Shown here one piece after another: positions 25,930 to 34,758 of a stretch of 64,000 nucleotides of DNA. Each line of letters opens with the position of its first letter. Position 1 is the stretch's first letter. The notes under the pieces were generated by a model. The model saw only the letters and a list, made by a program, of their open reading frames with translations, was not told where the DNA came from and did not search any database. The translations under genes were made by a program, and so were the position numbers. This DNA comes from JAJPHW01 sp963771505. Lineage in GTDB: Bacteria; Acidobacteriota; Terriglobia; Terriglobales; Acidobacteriaceae. The DNA is taken from NCBI GenBank assembly GCA_963771505.1, contig CAVYTO010000002.1:868001-932000 (forward strand). Reading direction: 5' to 3'.

Positions 25930-28335
25930 TCAATTCTTCTCTACAGCGACTGAGTAGTTGCTCCCTTCCCACTTGCCGGATTCTTTCCACAGAAACGTGA
26001 ACTCGATTTTGCTTTCGGGGACGAGTTCGGACGTGGGGAGGTCTGACACGTACAGGTCGAGACCTTTATCTTGCGCCTCAGAGTCTTTGTAGCTTTGCCA
26101 GCCGTCGGAGGTCCAGCGCACGGTTCCGGGGTCGAATAAAACGATGCGGAGTTTCTTGCCGCGCGGCACAGAGCGAACTTTGTTGTTGAACCGCCAGCCG
26201 AAAAATTCGGATTGTTTTTTCTCGACTATGTAGCGCTGTACGGTTTGCGGAGGCTGGTCAAATACTTTGCCGTCGCGAAGCGATCGGCGGAGTTTCACGT
26301 ATTCGGAATGGGCCCACACTAGCGGACAAGCCGATCCGCTTGGCTTGCCCCTGAACAGCTCGCGCTCTGGAATGTCGGCCTGGTCCCAAACCTGTTCGGG
26401 CAACAAGCGTCCGCCTTCGGTCGAAGCTTCCATGACCCGCAGCAGAGCTTCAGCGCGGGTAGGGTTACCTGCGGCGATCTCATAATGTGCGCGCTCTCCA
26501 GCTAGAAGCGGCCATGCGCGGCCCACTCCGGTTCCATCGAATGGCGAGCCATCGTCATGCTCACCGTAACCGTCTCCGTTGTAGCGATACCAGCAAGGCC
26601 CTTCGGGGAGCTCGACTTTCAGATACTTATCAATCACTTTGATCGTATTAAGGATGCGGGGATCGTCCGCTGCGCGCAGGCCGAAACGTACCAGCGCCAA
26701 CGAGTCAGGGCTGAGAAGATGAATTGCAGCTTGTGATGTCTGCCCCGGCGGCCGATTTTTGATGGGCACGAAGCCTTCGATCGGCGATGCCGCACCGTCG
26801 CTATCCGGCGGAGATATGCGCACGTAGTAGCCGTCGACTCCGGCTTCGCGTGCCAGGTCGGTATGTTCCGCGTAAGTCCAGCGTTCGATGTTGTCGTTCC
26901 AGGTGTCGGCAGTTTCGCGAAGATAGTCAGCGATCGATTTTTCGCCAACGATGTCAGCCAGATCCGCAGCCGCGAGCAAACCCGCAATTTCAACTGCGAG
27001 CGTGAATGGTGAATATCCGGCATCTTCTTCCCATCGGTCTTGCATGGTGACGGGACCGTTGCGAACCAGAAATGAGGCGGCTCGCTTCACCATCGTCCAC
27101 CAGCGCTTCAGGTCGGCGACATCCGCTGGCGATTCGCGGCGGAAGACGTCAAACAACAAGATGGGAAATGCGGCTTCGTCCATCTGAGTGCCGTTCCAGT
27201 AAGGCATGCCGTCGAGCCACATGTTTTGTGCCCAGTGGCCGTCGGCTTCCTGCGTGGACTCCAGATAGCGAAGAATCCGCAGAGCGTCGGCGCCGGCGCC
27301 AGCCGCGAGAAGTCCGAATGCGCTTTCGACCAAATCGCGCGGCCAGACAAGGTGGTATCCGCCCAAGTCTTCGTCGCCTTTGTTGAATCCCCAGGGTATC
27401 GAGAGGCTGGCGATAACTCCTCCGAGAAAATCCTTGGATTCGTGGGAGCGCAAGACGGCGACGCTGGCGCGATAAAGGTCGTTCTTGCGATGGGCTTCGT
27501 CGATATTCTCCAGTGTGGCGTGCCAGGTCTTCCATTGACGAACGTAGCTCTGGCGAAGTTCGTCGTAGGGCTCGAGCAATGACGAACGCGCCTGCTGTGC
27601 CGCCTCCGACCAGTTCGTGCCGAAGCCGAGAGCAAGAACGAATTCGCCGCCACATGCGTTCATGTCCACTTCTGCGGTCATTGCAATATTGCCGTTTTCC
27701 GCGCGTGTATATTCCCACGTCATCTGGAAGTGCTGCGACAAATCCTGCCATCCGTCGGAGGTGCCAACGAAGCCGACTGAACGTTTGCGCCAAGACGTTG
27801 ACGATGCGCACGCCAGCGCATACGCGTCGTGCTCCGCGAAACCCATCGGGTCGCCTTTATATTCGCCAATCCATCCGGTGTTGCCAGCACCGCAATTCGC
27901 GAGATGCGGAGAAAGCAAAACATGCAGGCGGTAATCGTCGAGTCTGCCTTTCAGCGGAACGAAGCGGATTTTTTGCAGCACAACATTTCGATAAGGATCG
28001 CTGAAAACTTCTTTCTCGATGCGATAGCGGCCTTCCAGTTGGGTGTTGCGAAGTTGATAAAGTGGAACGCCGGGCTCGATGGCGGTGTTTTCGAATGTGC
28101 AATTGCGCTTTTCTTCGGAGAAGAAACTCTGTCCGTCGGTAACGATCAATCCCATGTCGCGCGTGCAGGCCATGTCTACGCGAGGGAAATAAACTTCGTT
28201 AAGAATTCCGTGGCTGAGCGTGAACCACACACGGCTGTGCTGGTTGAGAGCCGTGCCGACGCCGCTTTTTGCGCTGGAAGTCCAACGCGGCGATATGCCG
28301 GGCCAGCCGGGGGCGAAGCGTTCTGGATTGGTCAT
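25930..28335 (-). CDS. Glycoside hydrolase family 15 glucoamylase-type enzyme
   Basis: This 801-residue protein lacks a signal peptide. An N-terminal beta-sandwich (about 20-270) precedes an (alpha/alpha)6 catalytic barrel. Landmarks are GGYHLVWPRDLVESAFGLLA, WDGMPYWNG-like LDGMPYWNGTQMDEAAFPIL and LLPEQVWDQADIPE, the last containing the usual catalytic-base Glu. A short C-terminal domain (about 690-801) follows. The layout matches bacterial glucoamylase/glucodextranase, which release glucose from alpha-glucan ends. Lack of an export signal suggests turnover of internal glycogen-like polymer. The gene follows its own short promoter region near 28336-28413. Confidence 0.92.
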   Translation of the reverse strand: MTNPERFAPGWPGISPRWTSSAKSGVGTALNQHSRVWFTLSHGILNEVYFPRVDMACTRDMGLIVTDGQSFFSEEKRNCTFENTAIEPGVPLYQLRNTQLEGRYRIEKEVFSDPYRNVVLQKIRFVPLKGRLDDYRLHVLLSPHLANCGAGNTGWIGEYKGDPMGFAEHDAYALACASSTSWRKRSVGFVGTSDGWQDLSQHFQMTWEYTRAENGNIAMTAEVDMNACGGEFVLALGFGTNWSEAAQQARSSLLEPYDELRQSYVRQWKTWHATLENIDEAHRKNDLYRASVAVLRSHESKDFLGGVIASLSIPWGFNKGDEDLGGYHLVWPRDLVESAFGLLAAGAGADALRILRYLESTQEADGHWAQNMWLDGMPYWNGTQMDEAAFPILLFDVFRRESPADVADLKRWWTMVKRAASFLVRNGPVTMQDRWEEDAGYSPFTLAVEIAGLLAAADLADIVGEKSIADYLRETADTWNDNIERWTYAEHTDLAREAGVDGYYVRISPPDSDGAASPIEGFVPIKNRPPGQTSQAAIHLLSPDSLALVRFGLRAADDPRILNTIKVIDKYLKVELPEGPCWYRYNGDGYGEHDDGSPFDGTGVGRAWPLLAGERAHYEIAAGNPTRAEALLRVMEASTEGGRLLPEQVWDQADIPERELFRGKPSGSACPLVWAHSEYVKLRRSLRDGKVFDQPPQTVQRYIVEKKQSEFFGWRFNNKVRSVPRGKKLRIVLFDPGTVRWTSDGWQSYKDSEAQDKGLDLYVSDLPTSELVPESKIEFTFLWKESGKWEGSNYSVAVEKN

Positions 28336-28413
28336 GGTCTTGATTAATGGCTTGCGCCGGGAATCTGACTGGCTGATTATCGCAGAGTGGGATCGAACTC
28401 GCGTCTACAGGCT

Positions 28414-28809
28414 CTATGGGTGAACGACCTGCAAACCAAGTAGCCTTTCAAACGGATCGAAATCGCGATCGTGATGGAGGAGTTGATGCCCTGTCTCGAT
28501 GCAAAACGATGCGATTAAGCAGTCGATAGTCTTTCGCACGGTGAATCCCTGTCCGCGCAGACTTCGGTAGTTTCCCGCCGCCACAATTGCAAGATCCACC
28601 CCGCCTGTCGAGAATACGTGAAACTTGATAAGTTCGGTGCGAACGATCGCCGAGCTTCGCTCATCGACCAAACCCTGCAACACTTCACACAAAATGAGGT
28701 CTGTCAGGCCGAGGCGTTGCCGTGTAAGGAAGCGCTCAAGCCATAGGGTTTCAGGAGTTGTCGATCCGCGAAAGTAGTCAATCCAGACCGTTGTGTCAAT
28801 GATGACCAT
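28414..28809 (-). CDS. vapC: PIN-domain toxin VapC
   Basis: This 131-residue protein reads MVIIDTTVWIDYFRG at the start, with the PIN acidic residues in IIDTTVW, LILCEVLQGL, RKTIDCLIASFC and LLHHDRDFDPF. VapC enzymes are ribonucleases acting mostly on tRNA. The gene begins 6 bases after its antitoxin gene ends. All four catalytic acidic positions seem present, so the toxin looks functional. Confidence 0.93.
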   Translation of the reverse strand: MVIIDTTVWIDYFRGSTTPETLWLERFLTRQRLGLTDLILCEVLQGLVDERSSAIVRTELIKFHVFSTGGVDLAIVAAGNYRSLRGQGFTVRKTIDCLIASFCIETGHQLLHHDRDFDPFERLLGLQVVHP

Positions 28810-28815
28810 CGGACT

Positions 28816-29019
28816 TCAGAAGCGAGTTCGACCTAGCCGGGTCAATTCCAGGTCACCTTCCCATTTCACCTTGCCACGAAGCCGGCGGATAGATATTTGG
28901 GCATGGGTCTCCGCCAGCAACCGCAACCCGGCTTCGACTGCAGCTTTCTTAGTGCGGTTTCCGCTACGCTTCATGGCCCGACGCATCAAGCCATCGTCTA
29001 TGTCGATATTTGTTCGCAT
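28816..29019 (-). CDS. vapB: VapB-type antitoxin
   Basis: This 67-residue protein starts MRTNIDIDDGLMRRAMKRSG, continues NRTKKAAVEAGLRLLAETHA, and has a basic RGKVKWEGDLELTRLGRTRF tail. It matches the VapB family with a ribbon-helix-helix DNA-binding N-terminus (DUF2191 type) and a toxin-binding C-terminus. The ATG lies just downstream of an AT-rich stretch with a CACAT/ATGTG palindrome, a likely operator. Confidence 0.92.
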   Translation of the reverse strand: MRTNIDIDDGLMRRAMKRSGNRTKKAAVEAGLRLLAETHAQISIRRLRGKVKWEGDLELTRLGRTRF

Positions 29020-29044
29020 ATCGATTACTGATAGGTATAAATAT

Positions 29045-29056
29045 CACATTTATGTG
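29045..29056. promoter_or_regulatory. CACAT/ATGTG palindrome upstream of vapB
   Basis: CACATTTATGTG at 29045-29056 has 5-bp perfect arms around a 2-base centre, inside the AT-rich stretch 26-37 bases before vapB. The same CACATT/AATGTG half-sites form the arms of the palindrome at the Phd-PIN locus. It is a candidate VapBC operator. Confidence 0.45.
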
Positions 29057-29097
29057 TAGAGGCCAAGTCTGAACGACAGCGAACGCGCCCGAACCGC

Positions 29098-30090
29098 CTA
29101 CGACTCGACCCCATACATTGAATGCCACGACGTAGCGGCCTTCAGGCGATTGTTGACATTGTTAATGTTCGCCACGCCCTCAGACTCCAGCCACTTCCGA
29201 AATGCCGCTGCGCCCTGCTTCGCGTAGATTGAAATTCCATCTTTCCAGGTGGCGCGACCACACAATACGCCATTGAATTTCACACCGCTTTCCGCAGCCA
29301 ATTCGAGAGTTTCGGTGAATTCCGCATTGCTGACTCCGGCGGAAAGATAAATGAAGGGCTTGGTCGCCGCGGCCGCCGCTTTGTGAAATAAATCGACCGC
29401 TTCTTTCTTGCTGTAGGCTGCCTGTCCTTTATAGGATTTCGTCCCCTCGACGAACTTCATGTTCACCGGGACTTCCACTTTCAGAACGTCCACGCCGTAG
29501 CGATCTTTGGAGAACTCCTTCATGCTTTCAGTGACGATGTGCGGCTTTTTCCTGGCGTACTCGAGGCCTTTTTCGTCGGCCCCGTCTTCGTAGCCGACGA
29601 ATTCCAGGAAGAACGGAATGTCATGAGCGCGGCACTCGTCGCCAATGCGTTCCACCCAAGCGTGCTTTTTGTCATTCGTATCTTTGGGATCATCCGGCGT
29701 GTAATAAAGCAGAATCTTGATACAGTCCGCGCCAGCGTCTTTCAATCTGCGGACAGACCAATGGTCGAGTAAATCGCCGAGGCGTCCGGGGCCGGTCTTG
29801 TCGTAGCCGGTTTTTTCGTATGCCAACAAGAGGCCGGCGTTTTTGGCGCGTCGCTTCGATGCGGGGAGTCCCCACTCAGGATCTAAGAGGATCGCGCTGG
29901 CATGCGGCGTTAATACTTCAGTGACCAGCGTCTTAAATTCTTCCATCATCTGATCGGAGACTTCGCTGCCCTTTTCCTTGGCAAGAGATTTCTGCAGCGA
30001 GCCGCGCTGGTCCATGGCGGCGGCAGCGATGACGCCACGATCGTTCGAAACATTCTTGAGTCCTGCTAATTTACCGGGGGTAATTTTCAT
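29098..30090 (-). CDS. Tagatose-1,6-bisphosphate aldolase-like (LacD family)
   Basis: This 330-residue protein matches the class I LacD family throughout: KLAGLKNVSNDRGVIAAAAM, HASAILLDPEWGLPASKR, ADCIKILLYYTPDD, DVLKVEVPVNM, KPFIYLSAGVSNAEF and FNGVLCGRATWKDGI. The Schiff-base lysine should lie in the TIM-barrel region around VLKVEVP or IKILLYY. LacD cleaves tagatose-1,6-bisphosphate to triose phosphates. No other tagatose genes are nearby, so the physiological substrate may be fructose-1,6-bisphosphate or another sugar bisphosphate. GGAGAAG about 6 bases before the ATG supports the start. Confidence 0.88.
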   Translation of the reverse strand: MKITPGKLAGLKNVSNDRGVIAAAAMDQRGSLQKSLAKEKGSEVSDQMMEEFKTLVTEVLTPHASAILLDPEWGLPASKRRAKNAGLLLAYEKTGYDKTGPGRLGDLLDHWSVRRLKDAGADCIKILLYYTPDDPKDTNDKKHAWVERIGDECRAHDIPFFLEFVGYEDGADEKGLEYARKKPHIVTESMKEFSKDRYGVDVLKVEVPVNMKFVEGTKSYKGQAAYSKKEAVDLFHKAAAAATKPFIYLSAGVSNAEFTETLELAAESGVKFNGVLCGRATWKDGISIYAKQGAAAFRKWLESEGVANINNVNNRLKAATSWHSMYGVES

Positions 30091-30190
30091 TAGAGCTTCT
30101 CCACGATAGAAGTCTGAACCACGCTATTGAAAACTCACAATTGTAACCCAGGCTTGAGGGCGAAGGTTTAACGGTGGGAGCACTAAGGTT

Positions 30191-30222
30191 CAACACCGTT
30201 CATGGTGTTGTTCGATATCGAA
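30191..30222. promoter_or_regulatory. Paired palindromes between lacD-like gene and a small plus-strand gene
   Basis: CAACACC (30191-30197) and GGTGTTG (30204-30210) are exact inverted repeats with a 6-base loop. They are followed directly by the perfect 12-base palindrome TTCGATATCGAA (30211-30222). The pair lies in the 175-base gap between two divergent genes, where an operator or a transcript hairpin is plausible. Confidence 0.4.
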
Positions 30223-30265
30223 CCGACAAGCGCGCTTTCACTTTGTAGCATTTCGAACAGTTCTC

Positions 30266-30502
30266 ATGTCCACACTAGGGCAACGCCGATCAAGTCTTCC
30301 GGGATGGCAGTATTACTTTCAGGCCGTCTTGAATGAAGAAGATCCAACGATGCTTTTCCAGCGCATAGAGGAAGCGGAACCCGAGTTGAGGATGCGACTA
30401 GATAGCGGCAGCCAGCCCCAAGAGTTGCAAGCATTGGAAGACGCTCTGATGGTTCTGCTTCACATCAAGAAAGAAAAGCTAAAGTTCAACGGCCCGGAAT
30501 AG
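30266..30502 (+). CDS. Small acidic protein, function unknown
   Basis: This 78-residue protein begins MSTLGQRRSSLPGWQYYFQA and continues with amphipathic helices (ILFQRIEEAEPELRMRLD-like MLFQRIEEAEPELRMR, then QALEDALMVLLHIKKEKL). No known domain or signal was recognised. It ends 7 bases from the convergent rph stop. There is no strong Shine-Dalgarno before the ATG. Codon use is normal and the frame is open throughout, so I favour a real gene. Confidence 0.6.
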   Translation: MSTLGQRRSSLPGWQYYFQAVLNEEDPTMLFQRIEEAEPELRMRLDSGSQPQELQALEDALMVLLHIKKEKLKFNGPE

Positions 30503-30509
30503 GGGGATT

Positions 30510-31247
30510 CTACTGCCGAAGCGTCAACCGGCTCAGCACCGCTTGCTGCTTGGCAATCAGCGATTGGACTCCCTGCCCAGCCAAAGCAATCATCTTCGCA
30601 AGCTGCGCTTCGTCAAAAACTTGGTGTTCGGCGGTGGCCTGGACTTCGACCAGTTTGCGGCCGGCGGTCATCACGAAATTCATGTCGACATCTGCGCGGG
30701 AATCTTCTTCGTAGCAAAGATCGAGCAATATCTCACCATCGACAATACCCACGCTGATGGCAGCGACGAAATCTCGCAGCGGAGCGGAAGTCAATGTTCC
30801 AGCTTCGACTAACTTTTCCAGCGCCAAGCCCAAGGCAACGAAGGCTCCGGTGATTGAAGCGGTCCGAGTGCCGCCGTCGGCTTGAATGACATCGCAGTCG
30901 ATCCAGATCGTGCGTTCCCCGAGTCGCGACAAGTCAACAACGGCTCTCAACGCGCGACCAATCAGCCGCTGAATTTCGTGCGTCCGCCCGCTCTGCCTAC
31001 CCTTGCCCACCTCCCGCGGAGTACGCGTCAGAGTGGCGCGTGGCAGCATCGAATATTCTGCGCTGATCCATCCTCTGCCGCTGTTGCGCATGAAACTGGG
31101 CACGCTCTCCTCAACCGACGCGTTGCAGATAACCCTGGTATTGCCAACTTCAATGAGTACGGAACCTTCAGGTGTGGTGATAAAGCCGGGTATCAGGTTG
31201 ACGGGACGAAGTTGGTCGGGAGAACGATTGTCTGAGCGATAAAACAT
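30510..31247 (-). CDS. rph: Ribonuclease PH
   Basis: This 245-residue phosphorolytic exoribonuclease trims tRNA 3' ends. Signatures are RSDNRSPDQLRPVNLIPGF, GRGWISAEYSMLPRATLTR, GRTHEIQRLIGRALRAV, WIDCDVIQADGGTRTASITG and the acidic active site region LDLCYEEDSRADVDMN. It is the last gene of the DUF1015-amidase-GerMN-rph run and starts 33 bases after the GerMN gene ends. Confidence 0.97.
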   Translation of the reverse strand: MFYRSDNRSPDQLRPVNLIPGFITTPEGSVLIEVGNTRVICNASVEESVPSFMRNSGRGWISAEYSMLPRATLTRTPREVGKGRQSGRTHEIQRLIGRALRAVVDLSRLGERTIWIDCDVIQADGGTRTASITGAFVALGLALEKLVEAGTLTSAPLRDFVAAISVGIVDGEILLDLCYEEDSRADVDMNFVMTAGRKLVEVQATAEHQVFDEAQLAKMIALAGQGVQSLIAKQQAVLSRLTLRQ

Positions 31248-31280
31248 AGGGTGACCAGTGTAAACGACTCGCTCTTGAAT

Positions 31281-31949
31281 TTATTCACCCGGAGATAAAT
31301 CCGCGCCCAGGTGGGCGATGGCGTCCGCATCGAATTCGTTCGACAGGTCGGCGTGGCCGGCCAAGGTATCGCGAACCTGGCCGCCGACGAGGATCCTGAC
31401 GCGATGGATGCCATCGATGTTGGCTTTCAACGTTTCCACCAGAGAGAGGATGGTCAGGGTTTCGACCATAATGCCGGAACGATGCCCATCGGCAAACGCT
31501 GCGTTCAGGTCAATCACGGCCAGTCCGGAGCCCGGCAACGACTGCTGGACGACAAACGCTGGCGGCGGTTGCTGACCATTTACACCCTTAACAGCGCTTG
31601 TTTCTACCAGATACACTCCTCGCAATTCTGCACCAGCGTTGAGCGGATGCGGCGAGTCTTTTTCTTCGTAAGTCGAGATCAAGGCCCGGAGCAGTTCTTC
31701 AGCACGCTGTTGACGGCTGGATGGCAGGGGAATGGAAAAACCCTGCGGTCGAACGACTCCTTGATCGTCATGGGCCACGAAAAGCGTAACTTGCTCCGTA
31801 GGGCCGCTTTCGGGGGGCGTGAGCGATTGTTCGGCATGAGGCGTTTCGTTCGAGGAGACTCTCCCCCGCATCTTTGCGGCATAAAACCCCATCGCCATCG
31901 CAGCCAGCAGCAAAGCGAGAGCGGTAAAAAGGAGGTGACGCGGAATCAT
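31281..31949 (-). CDS. Membrane-anchored GerMN-domain protein
   Basis: About 222 residues from the ATG at 31949, which overlaps the amidase stop as ATGA and has GGAGGT 6 bases upstream; the longer open frame upstream lies inside the amidase gene and is rejected. One N-terminal helix (MIPRHLLFTALALLLAAMAM) anchors the protein facing the periplasm. The rest has the GerMN/sporulation-and-spore-germination pattern: EQVTLFVAHDDQGVVRPQ, RAEELLRALIS, SGLAVIDLNAAFADGHRSG and VRILVGGQ. GerMN domains occur in lipoproteins tied to envelope remodelling. Pairing with an amidase supports a cell-wall role. Confidence 0.88.
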   Translation of the reverse strand: MIPRHLLFTALALLLAAMAMGFYAAKMRGRVSSNETPHAEQSLTPPESGPTEQVTLFVAHDDQGVVRPQGFSIPLPSSRQQRAEELLRALISTYEEKDSPHPLNAGAELRGVYLVETSAVKGVNGQQPPPAFVVQQSLPGSGLAVIDLNAAFADGHRSGIMVETLTILSLVETLKANIDGIHRVRILVGGQVRDTLAGHADLSNEFDADAIAHLGADLSPGE

Positions 31950-33355
31950 CGTCCGACCTCCAAACGGTCGCGCACTGCTGCAATGCCCGACGCGATCGCT
32001 GAACAGACCGCCTGTTGATAGAGTGGCGAAGCCAACTGGTTGATGTCGCCTTGCGAAGGCGCGATTTCGACTGCAATCGCCGACGTGGTTATGTTGTTGA
32101 GGGGGCGCACGGGGGCCAGTATCGAGCGTGCGACAACTTGGTTTTTCTGCAGGATAGCGACGACCGCGTTCTGGGCCACCCGGCTCGTTATACGAAAGTT
32201 GGATTGCGCGGTATTCCAATCCAGCAACTGCCCACGGTTGACGCCCGCTGGCGGAAGCAAGGAGGTGTAAACGCGAACTCCCCTACCCTGCGAAGCCGCG
32301 TGAATGGCGATGTAGACCGCGGCGCGCGCGGCGTTAGAGGTACTCGCCCGCTGGTCGAGGCTGAGCGTCTCATCGCCATCTCTCAGCAACAGAACGCTGA
32401 TACCGCGGCCATCCAATTCCTGCCGCAGCCTGCGAGCGAAAGCCAGGGTGATGTCTTTTTCGGCCAAGCCGTCGCCCAGTGCCGCACCATATTCGCTGCC
32501 CCCATGGCTAGCGTCGATTACGGCGAAGAAGCGGTGCGCGCTGTTGATCTGCTGCGAGGATAGGGCAGAAATTGGATGTTGCTGAACAGGCGTAGGCGGA
32601 AGAGGGGCGGTTGGATTCACAGTAATGATGCGCCCATCACCGCTGACGGTGGCGGCGAGAGGAACTGCTCCCGTGACCGTAATTTCCGCCGCTCCATTCT
32701 CTTCACGGTAACTTGCCGAGGGAATCGTGGCGTTGCCGAAGGTCAACAAGGGCGAACCCGGTGCAACCAAAGGATCGCGCACGAAAACCACGTGCAACTG
32801 TTTTGCGTCGCTGCTGATTGCGGGACTAACCGGAGAAGTGAAATTCATGACCAGCCGCGGCGGATTCGAAGCAATCACAATAGCCGTGAAATGCGTTGCC
32901 ACGTTGCCGACGAATAAGCGGCGCGAGTCGGAATGGAAGGTTACAGGTCCGCCCAGAATACGCGGCAGAACATTCGACAGCGAGGAAAGAGGAACCAGCC
33001 CCCGGCCGCCATCAAGTTCGAAATTTGCATTTAGATCGAAATCGCCGGCGCGAGACCGCACTCGGGTTTTGTTGGCGTTGAAATCAAACTCCTGGTTGTT
33101 GAAGATCAGCGCCCACTTAGACTTGTCCGCTTTTGCGCTGACTGTTCCCAGCGGATCGAGCATTTCTAAAAGCCCAACGTAGTCCTGCCCGTTTTTCTCA
33201 GCCAAGGGCAATGAATAATTTGCCGCCACTGAGTAAACGGATAGGCTTTTTCCGGGGGGCAAACTTGCAGAAAGTAAGATTACGGCTAGAAATAAGGTCG
33301 TCGTGGCGCGAGAAACGACTCCGACGCTGCGTCGCCCGGCTTTACTCCAAGGCAT
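31946..33355 (-). CDS. N-acetylmuramoyl-L-alanine amidase (Amidase_3)
   Basis: This 469-residue exported protein has a signal peptide (cleavage near about 38). Its N-terminal half looks like a copper-amine-oxidase-like or AMIN-type wall-binding domain (about 45-230). A C-terminal Amidase_3 domain follows, with the zinc ligands in IDASHGGSEYGA, LAEKD and YIAIHAASQ, and the catalytic Glu region SAIAVEIAPSQ. It cleaves the amide between muramic acid and the stem peptide. The usual DAGHGG reads DASHGG here, a conservative change beside the ligand. It overlaps DUF1015 by 14 bases and the GerMN gene by 4. Confidence 0.9.
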   Translation of the reverse strand: MPWSKAGRRSVGVVSRATTTLFLAVILLSASLPPGKSLSVYSVAANYSLPLAEKNGQDYVGLLEMLDPLGTVSAKADKSKWALIFNNQEFDFNANKTRVRSRAGDFDLNANFELDGGRGLVPLSSLSNVLPRILGGPVTFHSDSRRLFVGNVATHFTAIVIASNPPRLVMNFTSPVSPAISSDAKQLHVVFVRDPLVAPGSPLLTFGNATIPSASYREENGAAEITVTGAVPLAATVSGDGRIITVNPTAPLPPTPVQQHPISALSSQQINSAHRFFAVIDASHGGSEYGAALGDGLAEKDITLAFARRLRQELDGRGISVLLLRDGDETLSLDQRASTSNAARAAVYIAIHAASQGRGVRVYTSLLPPAGVNRGQLLDWNTAQSNFRITSRVAQNAVVAILQKNQVVARSILAPVRPLNNITTSAIAVEIAPSQGDINQLASPLYQQAVCSAIASGIAAVRDRLEVGR

Positions 33356-34649
33356 AAATCGTCAAGCCACTCAAAAGCTTCGGATAAAAATCGGTGGACT
33401 TCTGGGGAAGAACTTCTCCAGCGAAGGCAAGATTGCGTAGTTGGGTCATGCGGACCGGATTCATCAAGAACACGATGTCGGCATCACCCTCGCGAACTAG
33501 CTCGAGGGCTTCGGCGGCGTCTCGTAGATAGCGAATGTTTTCCTGGTTTCGAATTGACTCTTCAGATAGTCCGAGCACGCTTTCGAGCAAGCACTTATGG
33601 AGGTGGACGACATCGAGCGCTTGTTGGCGAACGGATAGTCCGCGAAAGACTTCGACGCCAAGGCTTCTTGGAGTGTCGATCAGGAAAGCACGCTGATTGG
33701 TGACCGCGAGAAATGCGGTTCCAGAATGCCCGGCTTCGCGCAAGATAATGGTGGCGCGTTGCGCGTTGATGGCAGGATCAACTTCGTCGACACTGTAGTA
33801 CACGCGGGCAGCACTCTTGAATGCGTCCGCCGAAAAGTCGCGAAGGCCGTGTACAACTCTGTGCGTCGGCAGCACGAGCAGCCCAGGACTGTCCATATTA
33901 ACGAAGGTCATCATCAGCAAATCGTAGGGGGCCTGCTTCGTTGGATCGGAATTGCCCCCATTCGCCCGTCGCTCGTTACGGTAATTGAGCGCCGTCTCAT
34001 AGCGGTGATGGCCGTCGGCGATGATGAGCTGCTTGCCTTGCATGGCTTTCTGCACTAAGGCGACAGTGTACGGATCGGAGATTCGCCACACCTGATGCGT
34101 CACGTCGTACTCATCGCGGACTTCCATATCCGGCGCGCTGGCTGGGTTCAACGCCGCTTCGATCTTCCCTTCCGGATCGCTGTAGAGCATGAACACCTGT
34201 CCGAAGTGCGCGCGCGTCGCCCGCAGCAGGTCCAACCTGTCCGCCTTGGGCTTGGCCAGGGTTTGCTCATGGCGGAAGACTACGCCAGCGGAGTAATCTT
34301 CGACCTTGCCGAGCGCAATGAATCCGCTGCGGGACTGCTCCTGTTTTCGACCCGGAGCTGTAAACGTCTGAACATATCGATATATCGAGGGTTGCGAATC
34401 CGGTTGCAAAATTCCGGCGGCACGCCAATGGTGGAAATCGGCGGCAGCACGGGTGTAGGCATTTTCTTCCCGATTGTCGGTTTCTTTGGTTTTCCCCAGG
34501 ATAATTCTTACAAGGTTGTAGGGGCTCAGCTCGTAGTAGCGGCCCTGCATCGCCGGGGTGATCTTGTCATAGGGCTGGGTAACGACATTCCCTAACGCGA
34601 CCCGCGCGGGGTCGAACGTCAGCGCCGGAAACGGAAAAATCTCTGCCAT
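33342..34649 (-). CDS. DUF1015 family protein
   Basis: About 435 residues from the ATG at 34649 (MAEIFPFPALTFDPARVALG); the longer frame from a GTG at 34661 adds four residues. Typical DUF1015 features are VVTQPYDKITPAMQGRYYEL, RYVQTFTAPGRKQEQSRSGF, LIADGHHRYETALNYRNE and MTFVNMDSPGLLVLPTHRVV. Biochemistry is not settled; related proteins are linked to serine/amino-acid or nucleotide metabolism. No signal peptide. It opens an operon with an amidase, GerMN protein and rph. It is divergent from fabI by about 110 bases. Confidence 0.9.
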   Translation of the reverse strand: MAEIFPFPALTFDPARVALGNVVTQPYDKITPAMQGRYYELSPYNLVRIILGKTKETDNREENAYTRAAADFHHWRAAGILQPDSQPSIYRYVQTFTAPGRKQEQSRSGFIALGKVEDYSAGVVFRHEQTLAKPKADRLDLLRATRAHFGQVFMLYSDPEGKIEAALNPASAPDMEVRDEYDVTHQVWRISDPYTVALVQKAMQGKQLIIADGHHRYETALNYRNERRANGGNSDPTKQAPYDLLMMTFVNMDSPGLLVLPTHRVVHGLRDFSADAFKSAARVYYSVDEVDPAINAQRATIILREAGHSGTAFLAVTNQRAFLIDTPRSLGVEVFRGLSVRQQALDVVHLHKCLLESVLGLSEESIRNQENIRYLRDAAEALELVREGDADIVFLMNPVRMTQLRNLAFAGEVLPQKSTDFYPKLLSGLTIYALE

Positions 34650-34758
34650 GAGAAGAAGCACGATTGTAGCAAGTCCGCAGCCCGGTACGCCGTGCTTTGC
34701 CTGTGTCTGACCGCGCTTTGCTGTTATCCTTTGAAGTCACTTTTCTCGGGGAGGTCGG

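Noticed and set aside
34690..34730. Possible fabI promoter (TTGCCT and TTATCC)
   Set aside because: The spacing between the two hexamers is about 21 bases, outside the usual range, so no promoter was called.
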